This document shows positions 25,738-37,783 of a stretch of DNA of 64,000 nucleotides, piece by piece; position 1 is the first letter of the stretch, and the number at the start of each line of letters is the position of its first letter. Source of the stretch: Rotaria macrura (Eukaryota > Rotifera > Eurotatoria > Philodinida > Philodinidae). A program made the translations under genes and the position numbers. The notes beneath the pieces are model-generated. The model was not told the DNA's origin, searched no databases, and saw only the letters and a list, made by a program, of their open reading frames with translations. The stretch spans positions 20,749-84,748 of the forward strand of contig OENT01000692.1 in NCBI GenBank assembly GCA_900239685.1, written 5' to 3'.

Positions 25738-26563
25738 ATGGATTCGCAAGGTACCGATACTACAAATAGTAGTCAAGGAGTGGGCAATAATATTTATATG
25801 AGACAAAATGCTGCCGCACCTCAACTAGAAGGTAAGCTCAAAAATTTTAGTTTTCTCTCATTAACGTGCTGCTCGATATGTTTTTAAGGTGAATATAACA
25901 TTTCTGCTCTCATTCAAATTAACAGTTCACCAGAGACCCCATCCTCAACCGATGGTAAAGTATTTGTCATAGAGTGCTTATTTCTCTCAGTTTTTTAACG
26001 ACAATAGTTGGGTTTTAGAGTCGTTGGATCTTAGACAATCGAGTACAGTAGCTATTGCAACAGGTCCACCGCCTGCTCGAGTTCCTGTCATGTTACAAAA
26101 TCCAGTCAAAATCGCTTTTTCCTATCGTCGGGAAACGAATGATAGAGTGAAAGAAATCAACCAACTCGTTCATAACAGGATCACCACTCCTGACTTTCCT
26201 GATCCAGTTTTCTATGCACCTAGATTTCAAGCCGCCATTGCTCGTATTAATGGGAATATATTGTTGCAGAGTGTCTATCAAGGAGCCGAGCTAGTCGTTG
26301 TTTTTCTCTCGCCAGAATACCATAGTTCTCGTTTCACTCATGGTGAATGGCGGGCCATATATGATCGTTTTTTCACTGGTGCTGATGGTATAGAATACGA
26401 TAGACTTCTTCTGATCAAAATGGGCGATTTTCAAATGGAGCCCCTCGGTATTTTCAATAATGATTTTTTTATTGATGCAACAGACATGAGCAATGAGGAA
26501 GTAGCCGCAATCATTATGGATCGATGGCATATAGTGGAAAAACTTTATCGAAGACCATCCTGA
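25738..26563 (+). CDS. TIR-like domain protein A
   Basis: Three exons, 25738-25831, 25889-25954 and 26019-26563, all joined in phase 1, encode 234 residues. The first 80 residues are polar and Pro/Ser-rich. Residues about 83-225 look like a TIR-type fold: the first strand VKIAFSYRRE (83-92), helix VKEINQLV, the strand ELVVVFLSPEYHSSRF (about 144-159) and late strand and helix segments (LLLIKMGDF; DRWHIVEKL). F159-x3-E163 in SSRFTHGEWR occupies the place of the W-x3-E that carries the catalytic Glu in NAD+-cleaving TIR domains. There are no membrane segments, LRRs or death domain. A paralogue lies 0.5 kb downstream. A stand-alone TIR protein of innate-immune type is my best reading. Enzymatic activity is an inference. 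Confidence 0.65.
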
Positions 26564-27107
26564 AAGATATATTCATGTCGTCACAGATAGACTGATCAGT
26601 TATATAGTCTTGTTTTTGAATAGTTTTATTAAATGCCATATTCTGTGATAAGTTCGAAGATTTCTTAGCAACGAAGAAAAATATTCCAAAGATCAACACA
26701 ATTTTTTGCCTGTTGTTCATGTTAATTTCGTCCGATAGAGACTTTTTTTTGAATAGTTTTTCTTGTGACAGAAAAAAATGCATTTTTGGTTTTTCGTACA
26801 GATCCATTTCTTTGATTGCTTTCTTGAATTTTTTATTATTGAAACGGTTGCCTAGGATACAGTTGTGTCAAATTTTGCTTAAGGAAAAATCCAAGTTAGT
26901 ATATCATCTTTCTTCCTATTTCATCAGAATTCAACGAGCGAAAAATGAAAGAACAACGTTTTATTTCTTTCTTTCGATAAATTCACCAAAAAGTCAATCT
27001 CGTTTGAAACATCTACAGATAGTTGACATAAAAGAGAGAACGAGAGCAACAATAATCAAATGTGTTTTTCTTCTTCAGATTCTTTGTTGTTAGCAAACGT
27101 ATCAGAC
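26564..27107. other. Gap between the tandem TIR-like genes
   Basis: 544 bp, T-rich, ending in a strong pyrimidine tract and CAG at 27078. The 29 nt from there to the ATG of gene B are open in its frame, so an additional upstream coding exon, or splicing from gene A exons, cannot be excluded. Confidence 0.4.
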
Positions 27108-28265
27108 ATGGATGAACAAAATGAACCTTTTCTAAAGTGGACTAGAATTAAACAAAGAAACCGAACTGTAGTTTCTTTTGTGCAACGTGTTCGAAGTCTT
27201 ATTAGGCAGATACTATTGGTCATTGTACATTATCTATTTCAAGTAGAATCCATTGATTAATAACATATTGTTGAAATGAACTTTTGCTGTTCATATTTAG
27301 GTTTACGAATTCTTTCTTAATGATAATACTCTTGATGTTTCATCGTCGTATGCAACATCGCAGAGTGAAATATTCAGAAAACCGTACACAACAATACCGA
27401 TAGATGTCATTGACCGCGAAGGTATATATCAATAAAAATTATCGTGCTCGATTCAAATTAATTTATTTTTATAGAAGTACCAGAAATCAATGATCGAGAG
27501 ACTGTAGAATTTAGTATGGAAGTTATTGACAATTGTCCTCAACTAGATGAAACAATTAACCGATCAACATTGAAAGGTAAACATAGATTATTGTACTCTG
27601 ATCATGTTTAATTAGTATCTCTTCTGTTAAGGTACTCGTATCGCTGAAAATGCACCATTCGACGATGATCAACACTTATTGCTGGCGTCGATCAATGGTA
27701 ATTAGTTCTTGTGTCTTGAATAATAACTAATATCTTCATTTTAGAGTCATCGTCTCTCTCTCCCTGTTCAAATTTGTCACAACCACATTCTTCTCATGAT
27801 TCAGAAGATCCTATCACCGTTGCTCTCTCGTACCACGAAGAAGCAAGAAATCGAGTACAAAACATCAGAAAAATTCTTGAGAAATATATTACACCAACTG
27901 ATAATTCTGATCACATCGTTGACGTTCCTATTATTCACGCAAATATGGCTACACTCGATCGTCGAAAAGCTTCCCATAACATATATCAGCGAGCGTCTCT
28001 AGTTATAGTCTTTCTTTCGCCTAACTATCATGCCTGTAAACTATGTTATAATGATTGGCAAGCAATCGCAGATCGGTTCATGGTAGGTTGCACAGATCAA
28101 CAATCTACACGACTTCTTCTCGTGCGATTGGACACATTCAATGCAAAAGAACTTGGTCTTTTCAATGCTGATTTCTATATCGATGCTGTAGACAAAACTG
28201 ATGAATATGTAATTGATACTATTGTTGATAGATGGTGCATGATCACAACACTTACAAATCCCTGA
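27108..28265 (+). CDS. TIR-like domain protein B
   Basis: Five exons, 27108-27242, 27301-27421, 27475-27576, 27632-27697 and 27745-28265, joined in phases 0, 1, 1, 1 across introns of 47-58 nt. They encode 314 residues. Residues 1-150 are a poorly conserved region built from small phase-1 exons, with a hydrophobic patch (SLIRQILLVIVHYLFQ, about 28-45). Residues about 163-310 are the TIR-like domain, paralogous to protein A: ITVALSYHEE, ASLVIVFLSPNYHACKL, LLLVRLDTF, FNADFYIDAVD. At the position of the candidate catalytic Glu of A, B has Asp245 (LCYNDW), so NADase activity may be lost or altered. ATG 27108 is the first in frame after the acceptor, but see the gap entry for a possible earlier start. 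Confidence 0.62.
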
Positions 28266-30023
28266 ACAGAGACAAAATTTGTTAATCCCATTCATCAAAG
28301 TTGATTGTGTTAAATGCGAATAGTATGGAAATGATCGTTAAAACGCCTGTCATAATACACGAACGTACTAGTTTATTCGTACACTATTAAACGTCTTGAA
28401 ATACTATTTTATATTGTTCGATTGCTTTCTACCAGTGACCAATATACGATACAGATATAATTGTTATCATTCCATGATTCATTTCTACTACTCAACCAGC
28501 AGAATATCCTGCGTACATATCATCCTCAAACAAAACAAAACCCGAAAGCTTTGATGTGACCTTTCTTCGTTTTTGATAATTTTAATTTTTTAAACGCATA
28601 AATATAAGTAATTGTACAATTATAATTTATTCTTACATGGAGACGTATCAAATTAAGTGAAATCTCTTTTTTCAAAAATTTCATATATAATTAGATCCGG
28701 AAATGATTAGCTGCATTTTGGAAAAGAATTTTATTCTGTAGCGTAAACTTGTGCTACGTAACACCGGAAATGTCCCGGAGAAACTATTTAAAATAGAACT
28801 TTATCGATTGAAAGTGATGTGTTGGCTTCCAGCACCTTTACATTGGAGAAATACAACCACCTTTCAACAGTTACGGTGATTCTTCAGTGAAAGAATAGAA
28901 CATATTTCATTATACAAAAATGAAAAAACCAATAAAGTTACCACTCTTTTAAATTTAGTTGTATCGGAAAAAAGTCCCTTGTGACACTGAATTTCATATT
29001 CGCAAAAAAGTTTATTAGGTTATATTAGAAAGCACTTTTATTGATACAATTATGAATTCAAGAGTCACACTGAACGTCGAAAATGCGTAAGAGATGAAAC
29101 AATCTTGTCGCTTATTTTTGAGAATTAGTATTCATTTAGCAATTTTTTCATGGCGATGATTGATTATGATAGTTATCCTTCTGATCCGTATAAATTAAAT
29201 GGATCCACTTAACACTGGGGAAAAGTTTTTCCGTCTGTTAAATACAAGAGAAGCAAAAAATTGTTCTTATATTTTTATAGGTAAAAAAAGCTGTCATGAT
29301 TTGCTGATGGCTTTGTAATCCAGTAATTTAGAAGGACATTAATCATAGGTTCTACGAATAGTTATTTGTAAGTTATGTGTTCATAATACACGTCAAGTTC
29401 TAGTTAGTTAGCAGAAGAAAAAACGAATTTCGAAAAAAAACTTCTTCTATTATCACAAAATACTTTGGTAGAACGAATGACAGAAATACTCAGTTACATC
29501 GAGAAACTGAAATTATTTTCAAAACACTATTCAAATGAGCAGTCCTTTTCCTTACAAAAATTATTAATAATCGGGAATTTTCATTTTCTATTTGATCTAT
29601 AAAAATCGAAAATAATATTACAAATACTTACTTTATAAGTAGATTTGTTGAAGAAAAAAAAATAAATTTCATTGGTTTACAAATTAGCGGTGTTTTTTAA
29701 CATCTTTTGCATTGTATCTTAGTTGAGGGAGCTTTAACTTGATAGTTTTAGAAATATATTTTCATTGAAATTCGTACCAACTATGACTAACTGTCATATC
29801 CAACAGAAGAACGACATGATGCTGCCTTTGTCAAATTGAATATAACTTTGTATGTTCTCTTTATGTTTATCGATTTCTTTCTTATTTAGCCTCTTTTCTC
29901 AGTGATCAATGAATCTATTTTTTTTTCAATCAAAGATACGTCCATTTTGAATATATTTGTTTTTTTTTCTTCTATTGAATAATAAAAATTGAATCATGAA
30001 AAAGAAGCAAGATACGTTTGACG
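28266..30023. other. Intergenic, no gene seen
   Basis: 1.8 kb of AT-rich sequence between the second TIR-like gene and the PPPPY membrane protein, which end facing each other. It has only short chance ORFs. Confidence 0.4.
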
Positions 30024-30029
30024 TTTATT
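30024..30029 (-). terminator. AATAAA directly after the stop codon
   Basis: On the minus strand the stop TAG of the PPPPY membrane protein is immediately followed by AATAAA, giving a very short 3' UTR if this signal is used. Confidence 0.4.
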
Positions 30030-30657
30030 CTAAGTTTGAAAATTTTGCACGGACGAACTTGTTATGGTTGATATTGATGCATGGACTGTGTCTGCTTCTG
30101 GTGTTGTTGGATTCTCAATTGTTACGCTTGCTTGAACATTGGTTACAGGGACAGGAGGAATGATCGATACATTTTCATCCACTTGTGATTCGTACGGAGG
30201 TGGAGGTGAGGTTGTCACAAAAAGACTTCTTGGCTGATCAGTTGCTGTATAAGGCGGCGGCGGAGTACGAAAACCATCTACATGATGTGCACGTTGACGA
30301 CGAACATGTCTATCCCGTCGTTCATGCTCTGCTTGTGCTCGATGTGATAATGATGATGATGACGATGACAAATTTGAATCGATACTTGATTCATCTGAAT
30401 CATAACTGAATTTATATCTGCCACGACATATAATGAATAAAATAAACAGTAAACATGGAATACCGACGATAAGTATGAGACAAATAATTAATATTGGCCA
30501 AAACCATGGTGATTTTATCAGAGAATCATCACCTCCTAAACAACATTAGATATTAGATCGAGTCTTTCAAATATATCACTTAGATAGCATTACCGAGTTG
30601 TGCATTTGTTAATGCTGAGAATAACAGAAGTATAAAAATCAATAAGAAATGAACCAT
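30030..30657 (-). CDS. Type I membrane protein with two PPPPY motifs
   Basis: Two exons, 30657-30594 and 30535-30030, join in phase 1 across a 58-nt intron and give 189 residues. A signal peptide (residues 1-19, ending TNA) precedes a very short ectodomain, a single membrane segment (about 33-55, WFWPILIICLILIVGIP onward, then CRGR stop-transfer) and a long cytosolic tail. The tail has a Ser run, a basic region (RDRHVRRQRAHH) and two PPPPY motifs at residues 113-117 and 132-136. PPxY motifs bind WW domains, typically of NEDD4-type ubiquitin ligases. The layout resembles WBP1/VOPP1-type adaptors but lacks their Cys-rich ectodomain. It is probably an endosomal or plasma-membrane adaptor for WW proteins, which is inference. 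Confidence 0.75.
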
Positions 30658-32433
30658 TACTATGAAGTCACTCGAATGTATTATATTTAATACAGTTTCT
30701 TTTTCTTTTTTCTTTTTGCTTCACGACTATGAAGCCATGATGGCTCAAAATACATAATTAATAGAGCTTCATAATGAAAATTTTTCATTCGAATTGTTTA
30801 TCAAAGGTATTGAATAATACAAAAATAGAATTCAGATTGTTTTTTCTCCGACATCTGGACAGATTACGTCTTCGTGTATTTTATGATCAGAAATGTTTCA
30901 TTTATTCTATTCCATGCAATAGATTTCCCATGTTGATACAGCCTATTTGCCTTGAATGATTCATCCATAACTACTTGATTTCAGTGAGAAAGGATTTCAA
31001 ATAAAGCAACATAATTGAAATCTTCTCTATTATTCTCTTTTAGATTTTTCATCGTTTACAGTTACGTCGAGGAAAAATGTCAATTGTCTCAAACATCTGC
31101 GCAGTACACTGGTATTAGAGACCCTTTGTTGACAATAAAATATAAATACGTGATCCTGATGCTGAGCATTAGACGGCTTACCAGGAGTAATAAAAATGTT
31201 TTTTCATTAATGACGCAAATGAAAGCACAAAAATTATGTACGGCTGTATTCAAATAGATTATAATTCTTTTCTTTTCAAAGCATTGATGGAAATGTCACT
31301 ATTTTATAACATAGAAAAAAACATGCATTGATCTTATGAAAAGAGAATTCTTTTGAAATTCGATAGTACATTGGTACAGATTTTGTGTTCGTTGACCCTT
31401 ACAGCATGATTTCAAGTACTACCAATTAATGATCAGAGTTCCGTAGATCATTAGATGATGGTGATCATATGAGATTTTGTGAAGCAATGAGTAGATAGAT
31501 AGACAGTTTGAAGGCCAACACAAACCATGATTGTAGTCCTTGTAAAGGAATATCAAAGATCATGTATAAGTAACATCTATAGTTGGAATAAATAGGATAG
31601 TATTCTAGAATATTTCTCAATATACACAGACAAATCGGTTATCAAGTTATTGCCTATGCATGAGAGTGTATGTTTGGTTGTAAGAGATTAGAATATCCAC
31701 AGTTACACCGTGAAAGGACTCTGCCATTTGGTTCTGTTCTGCAAAAATCTTTTATTTTTTTTCCAGAGTATTGTGATTATAGCTACGAAAATCAACGAGA
31801 TGTTCTCGCTGATGGTCGAAATGTGTAATGGAGATGAAACTCCATTTCAAGAAAGATCTAAATTCATAGTTTCAATTCGTTTCGACATTCTTTTGACAAA
31901 TGATATTTGAGTCAGAACTATGCCCATCCTAGTCCACAGTCAACAGTATCGTTTATGGAAGGAAATTTGTTATAACTCTCTTATCATTCTATTGAGAATC
32001 AAAATTGACCGAAGTGCTTCTCATGAGTACTAATATTTCCAAGGTCTATATCTTTATAAAACTTCATCTGTTCTGACTGAAATGTTTTAGCTTCTTCCTA
32101 TTGATAGTGTTCCAGTAGAATCCGTCGTAGGTTACGTTCAATGTCCTCTAAATAAATAGATTATAATCGACTTCAAGAATTGCTTTATGCAAAAACAAAA
32201 AATCCGAAAACAAGAATCTTTATAAAACTTTGACTTTTATCATTTATAAGACACTTTGATCAATATCGTTTTTTGATCATTATATTGAAAAGAAAATTTT
32301 CTCCTACCCATTAGTCGCGCGTAATTTTTTTGCCTCTATTCATGTATTCTAGAAGAAGAATCATCTAACAAAAACTAACTTATTTAAATCTCTTCTTGCT
32401 TGCCTTCGTTTTTCTTTTTTCTCGCTTTTTATC
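30658..32433. other. Divergent intergenic region
   Basis: 1.8 kb between two divergent gene starts, so promoters of both are expected. No gene, RNA or repeat is recognised. Confidence 0.4.
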
Positions 32434-33183
32434 ATGTCAGCATCATCGAATAATCATTATAAAAAATCTTTACCCTTTACTGATGTTCAAATACATGCGA
32501 ATAAGCTCTCAGAGGATGATACGGGTTATGATAGTTTACCAAATCAATCGGACAAACAACAAAATACTGTCGGTATTTTATTATCGTCTTCATCATCGAC
32601 TAATCAATGTACTCAAATATTGAATTTAGTGAAAAACATGCCTTCGCCTACAGATATATCAACTAATAATGAAATAAGTGATATTGTTCCTACTATAACT
32701 GAAAGAATAGAGCAATGGTGTAAAAAAACTCAACCACTATTGACATCAACACGTAAAACATATCGAAAACGTATTCAACCAGTATTAGATTCTACGAGTG
32801 GCAGTGCAGAATCATTTGCTCTATCAAATCATGTAGTAGTTGTTTCATCATTTAGACAAAAAACATCACAAGTACCAACAATATCATCAATTAATATTCC
32901 ATCGTTTGGTGGAAACTTAGAATATGTACATGATAATCGTTTCGATTCAACAACAACAGTTGATAATGTTAAAAATGATGTTGTAGCTGTCGAATTAATG
33001 GAGCAGCAACAAAAACTGACTGAAAAATTAGATACGCATCTTTCTAATAGACAAAAATCATCATGGATAAATCGTTTTGGTGAATCGTTACGTTTATTAC
33101 CAGCTAATCTTCTAGCTGTTGTTTTTATTGGATTGATTGGAGGCCTTTTTGTTACAGCTATAGTTGTTATTGTTATTGCATGA
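32434..33183 (+). CDS. Unknown tail-anchored membrane protein
   Basis: A single-exon frame of 249 residues starting at ATG 32434. The first 220 residues are soluble and rich in Ser, Thr and Asn, with a possible helix at about 85-118 (TERIEQWCKKTQPLLTSTRK). A segment at about 190-215 (ELMEQQQKLTEKLDTHL) could form a short coiled coil. The last 29 residues are one hydrophobic segment reaching the C-terminus (LLAVVFIGLIGGLFVTAIVV), preceded by basic residues, which is the hallmark of a tail anchor in ER, mitochondrial or other membranes. No signal peptide and no recognised domain. Codon content and the frame-long absence of stops support a real gene. Confidence 0.7.
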   Translation: MSASSNNHYKKSLPFTDVQIHANKLSEDDTGYDSLPNQSDKQQNTVGILLSSSSSTNQCTQILNLVKNMPSPTDISTNNEISDIVPTITERIEQWCKKTQPLLTSTRKTYRKRIQPVLDSTSGSAESFALSNHVVVVSSFRQKTSQVPTISSINIPSFGGNLEYVHDNRFDSTTTVDNVKNDVVAVELMEQQQKLTEKLDTHLSNRQKSSWINRFGESLRLLPANLLAVVFIGLIGGLFVTAIVVIVIA

Positions 33184-36100
33184 ATCTAGATAATGATATA
33201 TTACTATCGGATGAAGGACTATTATGTTTTTTGATATGATAAATACAAAAAAAGTCACGATTGAGAATTCTAGTTTTCTTTTCGATACAATTGCAAAAAA
33301 TGAAACACACTCATCGACTTTTTCTGCTCTGTATACACAAAATAACATATGTGCCTATGTTCCTTTTCTACAATCGTCATATGTGGTTGACGATTAATAT
33401 AGTTTTCATACGAACCAATCTGTTTCTTATATTACACTCACAAGCTACTGATGATCAGTCTATGGTACAGGCAGTTAAAATTAAGGTAATGAAAGTATAT
33501 CAGCTTTTATCAAGACAATCAAATAAACTTCTAAATAGTTTCCGTCATATTTTTAACTATAATTGAGATACTACAACATATGTCGATCGCCATTGCAATA
33601 CTGTAAAAACTTCCTATGGAAAAAGATACCATATATCTAGATGTGATAAATCAAACAATATCTTAAACTCATACTAAACTATAAAAATATCGATGTACAA
33701 ATCGTTATTTTGGAAAATCTTTCGAACGAAATATGAAGACTCACATTAAAAATCTTGTCATTCTAACAAGCTCAGATCATGAGGAATATGAAGAGATTAC
33801 GACAAGCAAATAGAATACAGGGAAGTTACCGAATTAAGAGATAAAAAAGGCCACCTGCTGATCTTCTTTGGATTACTTGAGGAAGAAGCATGTTCATGTT
33901 CATGTTTTGAATGAATAATAAATGAAAAAAGAATCGTTGATATTTGTCTGTCTCGGAATCTATTGATTAAGAGAAGTCATGAGATTATATCTGTTAGTTA
34001 ATAAAGGCACCGAAAACCAAAATATTCCTATAAATGAAAATAAAGCTTAACTGAGAGTGGGAATATCATGTATGATTTTCTTCATCAATATAATAATATC
34101 GATGATGCGTCACTTCGTATACTAGAGGGAACTTCATGAACTGTCGCACATCAGGCTACAATACTCTACGTTCATACGGTCAAAAACTGGAGCATTTGGT
34201 CAGTATTTGATGAACACGTTTTGGAAGTACAAAAAACGATTTTTTCAATGCTCCTATTAGGCACTTTATGAACCAAGCAAATTAATTCACCTTCGTACGC
34301 GAATGTAGATGATTATGTCACAAGTTTGAGAGAATAGCTGATAGATTCATCGATAATATTCAAAACATTTCTGAAATTAGACCATCAATATTTGACATGC
34401 ATCGAGTTTTTTTCCGTTTTGATTTTGCTAAATAATATCAATCAATAATATATGCTATAGAACTTCATCCCCCCCCCCAAATCTTTCTTTGTTTTTTACA
34501 GTTCTTGTTCTTAGCGACGATATCCTATGATTTGTTGTCCAATATTATGTTGATTGTAGAGATTGTTGATGAAATTATATAAAATTAATGTTTAATGCAA
34601 TCAAAGAATTTTTTTTTACTAGTTCTACCTTGTTATAGTAACTTATCATTCAAATAGCAAATCTTCTTGATGATCATCTGGACAAGGACTCGATATAACG
34701 CTTAAAACCAACATCGACCAAATGTTTCCTACAAACGAAACTATCATTAACACTGCAGTTAATATTGGGGTTGTAATGGTGCATGTTTGAAAATCGAGAA
34801 TGCAGACGAGACATGTTTTGAGACAAAGCCAGCATTTCTGATAAACATCAAAAGATCATTCTGGACCCTCGTTCCTTTAAAAATTGTTTATTTACCTGTT
34901 GCGAGCTTAATCAGTATCCCCTTTCTTCGAAATTCTACTCTCGATAAGCTTATAAGCAGCATGTCATATTCGTTTGTTTCTGATAACTTTTTTTTCCTTC
35001 AATTAGATGCTACCGAATGCTACAAAATACAGTATTGAAATTGTGCGATGTTTCGATGAGTCTAATTGTATGGTAGGCATGAATTTTCTTTTCAATTTAA
35101 TCAAAATCCACAATTCTCTAATATCATTTATCCGAAATATTGTAAGGAGAATGTGGGTGGTAGTTTTGGCGAAGATTGTAATAGGCAGAACACAGAAATT
35201 ATATTCACAATAACTTCCATTGACACACTTAATCATGTTCTCTGAAACATTTCGTTGTCTTCGTAAGCAAGTAATTCAGCGCAAGAATCATATGAAGCCT
35301 GCTCAAAACACGATCCAGTTTCTTATAATTCAATTTTGTTTCTATGATTAAAATATGGTGTTGTACGGATGGTAGTAGTGGCTGCTTTATTCTTTACACG
35401 GCATGAGAATATGCATACCTGAGTGAATTGTAAGTCACAACACATTCTCATGACTACACTTTTTCCTGCGCTTTCAGCCCTGCTTACATGTTTCCATATA
35501 AAAAGTTCAGGGTCTAGCAGTGAGTGCAATGTTGAACACTGATCTCAATGTGAAAATTACTAATGTTGATTAAGTATATATATATATATATATATATGAG
35601 TTTCATGACAAGTTCAACTATCGAAGGATATTTCGTTCGCTACTGTTTTATGTTAATTTATCATAATAATACCTGGATTCATTTTCGCATTTTCAAATTT
35701 ACAAACAGCATGTAATAGAACCATCGATAAATAAGTTGTACCTGACAGATATGTCTTGTAACATTTTATTCAAAATGAAATGAGGAAAATTTCGAAACAT
35801 TTCTTGTTAAATCTAATGAAGAAGGATTGAATTCGATAATTATGATAATCATATCAAACCAGCGCAAAGCTTAAATATTTCTAAAGCAGAATAAATAAAT
35901 TTGAATTGACAAAGGGAAATCTGTTATGCCAAAATATCTATCCGTGCATAACTCTTCATTTTTTCTCTAATATTAAACGTCTAGTATGTAAGTGATGATT
36001 CTTTAGTTTAAAAGAAATAAATAAAAGTTTATTGACTACTTGAACGAACCCAGTTTGCCCTTAATGTAAAAGAAGGGCAAAATATGACTATTGCAATATA

Positions 36101-37783
36101 GAAAACATCGAATTCCATTCGCTCTCTTTATTGATTCTTTTATTTGCGATTTTTTTTTCTGATCAAATATAGAAAATATAATTACTCTAAGAGAGCTTCG
36201 CTCTATTCATTGAATAGAAGACAAGCAAACGTTTTTTTTTTGTGATAATAAAATTGACTTCTTTTTTGTACTAATCTCTATCAGTTGAGAAGAAGGTGAT
36301 ATGAGGTCATCGGCCATGTTCGTGACTTCCTATTGGCCTCGCACTGCATTTTTCCATCAAAACCGGATCTCACCGATTTATGGCAACCACATTAATCCTA
36401 CATTCTCATCAGTCAGTCTATTAGCCTAAACAGATTAGTTTATGTTTTGTTTTCTCTCATTTTTTAGTCAACTAATAATCAGATGAACCATTTGGGGGGT
36501 AATAGAGCAGTGGAACTCAGAAATTGGCCAAGAAGAGCCTTCGAGAAATCGAAAGCAAGAAAAAAATTCCCAAGGTAGGTTCACACAAGAAATCATAGTT
36601 TTCGATGATGTCATAAATGCAAGATAAAAAAGCATAATTTAAGGAGCGGCTTTTGAAGTAATCAATTATGATAATGGTGTGCTGAAAAATGCATTTGTCT
36701 TATTCTTTTTTTCTGAATGAAACAGTTGCAAGACCGTAAGTATCGTTGAAATTTGTCTTCGGTTCACGTTAATCACAATGAAGTACGCTCAAGAGAAAAG
36801 GGATCTTGAGAACCATGTTAGTTATGCGTCGAATTAGTGAAAATGCGACTCTTTTAAAAGCAGTTTTATCATAAGTATTCAAGCATAGGGTGTGGGTTTG
36901 GTTTTCATCAATAAGATGATCCAAAGATAAAGCTACTTTCAGATTGACGTCGTAGGAACTTCAAACCACCGCAATTAATATATTAGTTTTCAAAATAGCC
37001 CAGGATCTCAGATTGACTGGCATATTAGCAGCTAAGCTGTGAGTTAAAATCAAAACATCCGTTTTAGCTCCTATAGTTTAATCTGAAAGGGGGATACGAA
37101 AATTTGATTTTGATATATATGATTCATCCACTTTGTTTATAAAGTAAATTCTTTTCTCACCTCCGAATATACTTCTGGAAATATAATCACATTTCATAGA
37201 AAGATTATCGAGCGACCATAAACACACGTTTGCACACGTGGCGGTACTGATTAAGAAAGTCGATTTTTGTGAAACTAACATCAATTTTAGAAGAAAATTA
37301 TGAAGATTAACCCTTGGTCAACATTTTACGGCTACTCATTCATGAACACCCTTCTCAATATTATAGATCGTAGCGAATAGTTTCGCAATAATTGAGAGTT
37401 GTACTTTATACAAAGCTGAAGTATACACAAAGCCTTGGTATTTGCGAAATGAAACTTCGACTTTGTTTTGGCCTTACATTTAAATTTAAAATTAAGTGTG
37501 GGTACAGCCTCTAATCAATCAAATCTGAGGGCTTTAGTATGCTTTCAAATATTGTCTTGTATGCCCCACGAATTCATTGTACTCCATACTGTTACCCAAA
37601 CCTCTAAATGGGTTTAAGTGTCGGATTTCGATTAACTCGAATGAGTAGGTACAAATCTCATTCCTGATTGCACTTTATTATGAATAAAAATATAGAATAT
37701 TGTTACGATTATGCCATGAAAAACTGGCAGAAGATGAATCAGAAAGTGACCTAGAATAGAAAACATTTGTTTTTGACTAATTA
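33184..37783. other. 4.6-kb intergenic stretch
   Basis: No supported gene. It contains a run of ten C (34469-34478), a TA microsatellite (35576-35596) and AT-rich sequence. A minus-strand exon-like frame near 35420-35520 (LDPELFIWKHVSRAESAGKS) ends at a plausible donor but has no partners. Confidence 0.4.
35576..35596. repeat. TA dinucleotide microsatellite
   Basis: About ten uninterrupted TA units. Confidence 0.9.

Noticed and set aside
34469..34478. Run of ten C
   Set aside because: Simple homopolymer, with no associated structure.
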